Below are positions 6,977 to 7,713 of a DNA stretch of 7,713 nt, piece after piece. The notes beneath the pieces are model-generated. The model did no database searches, had not been told where the DNA came from, and saw only the letters and a program-made list of their open reading frames with translations. The first letter of the stretch is position 1. The number at the start of each line of letters is the position of its first letter. The DNA lies in contig MGPL01000029.1 of NCBI GenBank assembly GCA_001797415.1, positions 8,019 through 15,731 of the forward strand, written 5' to 3'. The stretch is from Deltaproteobacteria bacterium GWA2_55_10. Lineage in GTDB: Bacteria; Desulfobacterota; GWC2-55-46. The position numbers and the translations under genes are program-made.

Positions 6977-6995
6977 TTCGGCTGGAAGCGCCGAA
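6977..6995 (+). other. Small inverted repeat in the motB-cheW gap
   Basis: TTCGGC (6977-6982) and GCCGAA (6990-6995) are perfect reverse complements around a 7-base loop. They lie in the 81-base gap between motB and cheW, the longest non-coding stretch of the window. No T-run follows (the next bases are GTAATG), so this is not a normal intrinsic terminator. It could be a weak mRNA hairpin that tunes cheW expression or mRNA decay, or it could be chance. Confidence 0.3.
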
Positions 6996-7020
6996 GTAAT
7001 GAAAAGCAGATAAAAGCGTC

Positions 7021-7026
7021 AGGAGG
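7021..7026 (+). promoter_or_regulatory. Shine-Dalgarno site of cheW
   Basis: A perfect AGGAGG lies 8 bases before the ATG at 7035. The in-frame TTG at 7029 is only 2 bases from it and so is an unlikely start. Confidence 0.8.
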
Positions 7027-7034
7027 TTTTGCCG

Positions 7035-7514
7035 ATGGACCCGAAAAAAGAGCTCGATCCCAGGGAAGTGCTTCAGCTTGTCACATTCAGGCTTGGCAAC
7101 GAGGAGTTCTCTCTCGATATCCTGCGCGTGCAGGAGATAATCAGGCAGATGGAGATAACCAGGGTCCCGAAGGCCCCTGATTTCGTCGAAGGGGTCATAA
7201 ACCTTCGCGGCAAGGTCATCCCGGTGCTCGATCTGCGCAAGAGGTTCGGCCTCGGCGCTGACTCGAGCACGAACGAGACCCGCATAATCGTCGTCGAGGT
7301 TGGAAGCAGGACAGTAGGGCTTAAAGTCGACGCAGTCTCCGAAGTCCTGAGGCTTCCGGCTGACAGGGTAGAGCCGCCGCCGGCCATGGTCACCGGAGTG
7401 GACTCGGAGTACATAAAGGGGGTCGGCAAGCTCGAAGGAAGGCTGCTTATACTGCTCGATGTCGAAAAGGTTCTTACCAGGAGCGAAAGAGAATCTCTCG
7501 GCGAAGTGGCTTGA
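7035..7514 (+). CDS. cheW: CheW, receptor-kinase coupling adaptor
   Basis: This 159-residue cytoplasmic adaptor links chemoreceptors to the P5 domain of CheA in the signalling array. It is a single CheW domain (about 12-150) with VTFRLGNEEFSLDI at the start, the EII motif after VQ (34-36), and NLRGKVIPVLDLRKRFGL at 56-73. R58 there corresponds to a conserved Arg needed for receptor coupling in E. coli. KVDAVSEVLRL (97-107) and a C-terminal LLILLDVEKVL strand-helix complete the fold. The length is normal and there is no extra domain. ATG at 7035 is chosen over a TTG two codons upstream because AGGAGG at 7021-7026 is well spaced only for the ATG. It is separated from motB by 81 bases and from the next gene by a single base, which suggests co-translation with the putative receptor. 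Identification is secure. Confidence 0.96.
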   Translation: MDPKKELDPREVLQLVTFRLGNEEFSLDILRVQEIIRQMEITRVPKAPDFVEGVINLRGKVIPVLDLRKRFGLGADSSTNETRIIVVEVGSRTVGLKVDAVSEVLRLPADRVEPPPAMVTGVDSEYIKGVGKLEGRLLILLDVEKVLTRSERESLGEVA

Positions 7515-7515
7515 C

Positions 7516-7713
7516 ATGGGAATATATTCACGCATAAAACTTAACTCGGTAAAATCGAGGTTCCTGGGAAGCTACGTCGTCCTTATAGCGCTGTTCTTCA
7601 TCCAGGTCCCGATAATCTATTTCCTGATCAGCGGCATGAGCAGGAATCTGGCTCAGGTAGAGAGCGCGGGAGAGCTAAGGAAGAGGGCCGTCGAGATAAA
7701 CTATATCCTCAAC
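7516..7713 (+). CDS. Membrane sensor, probable methyl-accepting chemotaxis protein (N-terminal part only)
   Basis: An ATG one base after the cheW stop opens a frame that runs to the window end, giving 66 residues with no stop. A short basic N-terminus (residues 1-19, including KLNSVKSRF) is followed by a hydrophobic membrane helix at about 20-39 (VVLIALFFIQVPIIYFL). A polar, probably periplasmic, helical segment begins after it (SRNLAQVESAGELRKR). This is how many chemoreceptors begin, and adjacency to cheW supports that. A membrane histidine kinase or other sensor would look the same at this point, since the HAMP and signalling domains lie outside the window. No clear Shine-Dalgarno is seen, so translation is probably coupled to cheW. 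The existence of the gene is fairly certain, but its class is inferred from context. Confidence 0.7.
   Translation, partial: MGIYSRIKLNSVKSRFLGSYVVLIALFFIQVPIIYFLISGMSRNLAQVESAGELRKRAVEINYILN

Noticed and set aside
7011..7038. TAAAAGCG followed by GCCGATGG, resembling a flagellar sigma-28 promoter before cheW
   Set aside because: Spacing between the two boxes is 12 rather than 11 bases, the -35 match is partial, and the -10 box overlaps the cheW start codon, so a transcript would begin inside the gene. The bases are explained by the ribosome site and the start.

Overview
The window is one co-directional (+ strand) chemotaxis and flagellar-motor operon, and almost all of it is coding. In order it holds the 3' end of a HEAT-repeat gene, cheR, a first single-domain cheY, a second cheY, cheZ, cheA, cheB, a motA/motB stator pair of the MotC/MotD kind, cheW, and the first 66 codons of a membrane protein that is probably a chemoreceptor. 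Both end genes run off the window. Junctions range from an overlap to gaps of about 80 bases, so a single long transcript is likely. I found no convincing internal promoter or intrinsic terminator.

The source looks like a GC-rich, flagellated Gram-negative bacterium. The block cheY-cheZ-cheA-cheB-motC-motD-cheW is, from memory, the order of the flagellar chemotaxis cluster of Pseudomonas and other gammaproteobacteria (the F6 class). The codon use is not pseudomonad-like: AGG for Arg and ATA for Ile are frequent in every gene. Together with the HEAT-cheR-cheY lead-in, this suggests a deltaproteobacterial-type (Desulfobacterota-like) or Nitrospirota-like lineage. That placement is an inference and is weakly held.

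Region by region: 2-1218 holds the HEAT-repeat tail and the receptor methyltransferase, which overlap by 7 bases. 1235-2017 holds two different CheY proteins. 2056-2634 is the CheY-P phosphatase CheZ. 2647-4338 is the histidine kinase CheA, which appears to lack a P2 domain. 4352-5422 is the methylesterase CheB, with a probable TTG start. 5439-6953 is the stator pair. 6954-7034 is a short non-coding gap with a small hairpin. 7035-7514 is the adaptor CheW, and 7516 onward is the receptor start.

Together the products form a nearly complete circuit. The receptor and CheW control CheA. CheA phosphorylates CheY (one or both) and CheB. CheZ removes phosphate from CheY-P. CheR and CheB set receptor methylation. 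CheY-P acts on the flagellar switch, which is powered by the stators encoded in the same operon. The known catalytic residues are present in all the enzymes. I do not see a wholly new system. The points worth a second look are the P2-less CheA, the tandem unlike CheYs, the HEAT protein fused by overlap to cheR, and the F6-like gene order in an unusual codon-usage background.
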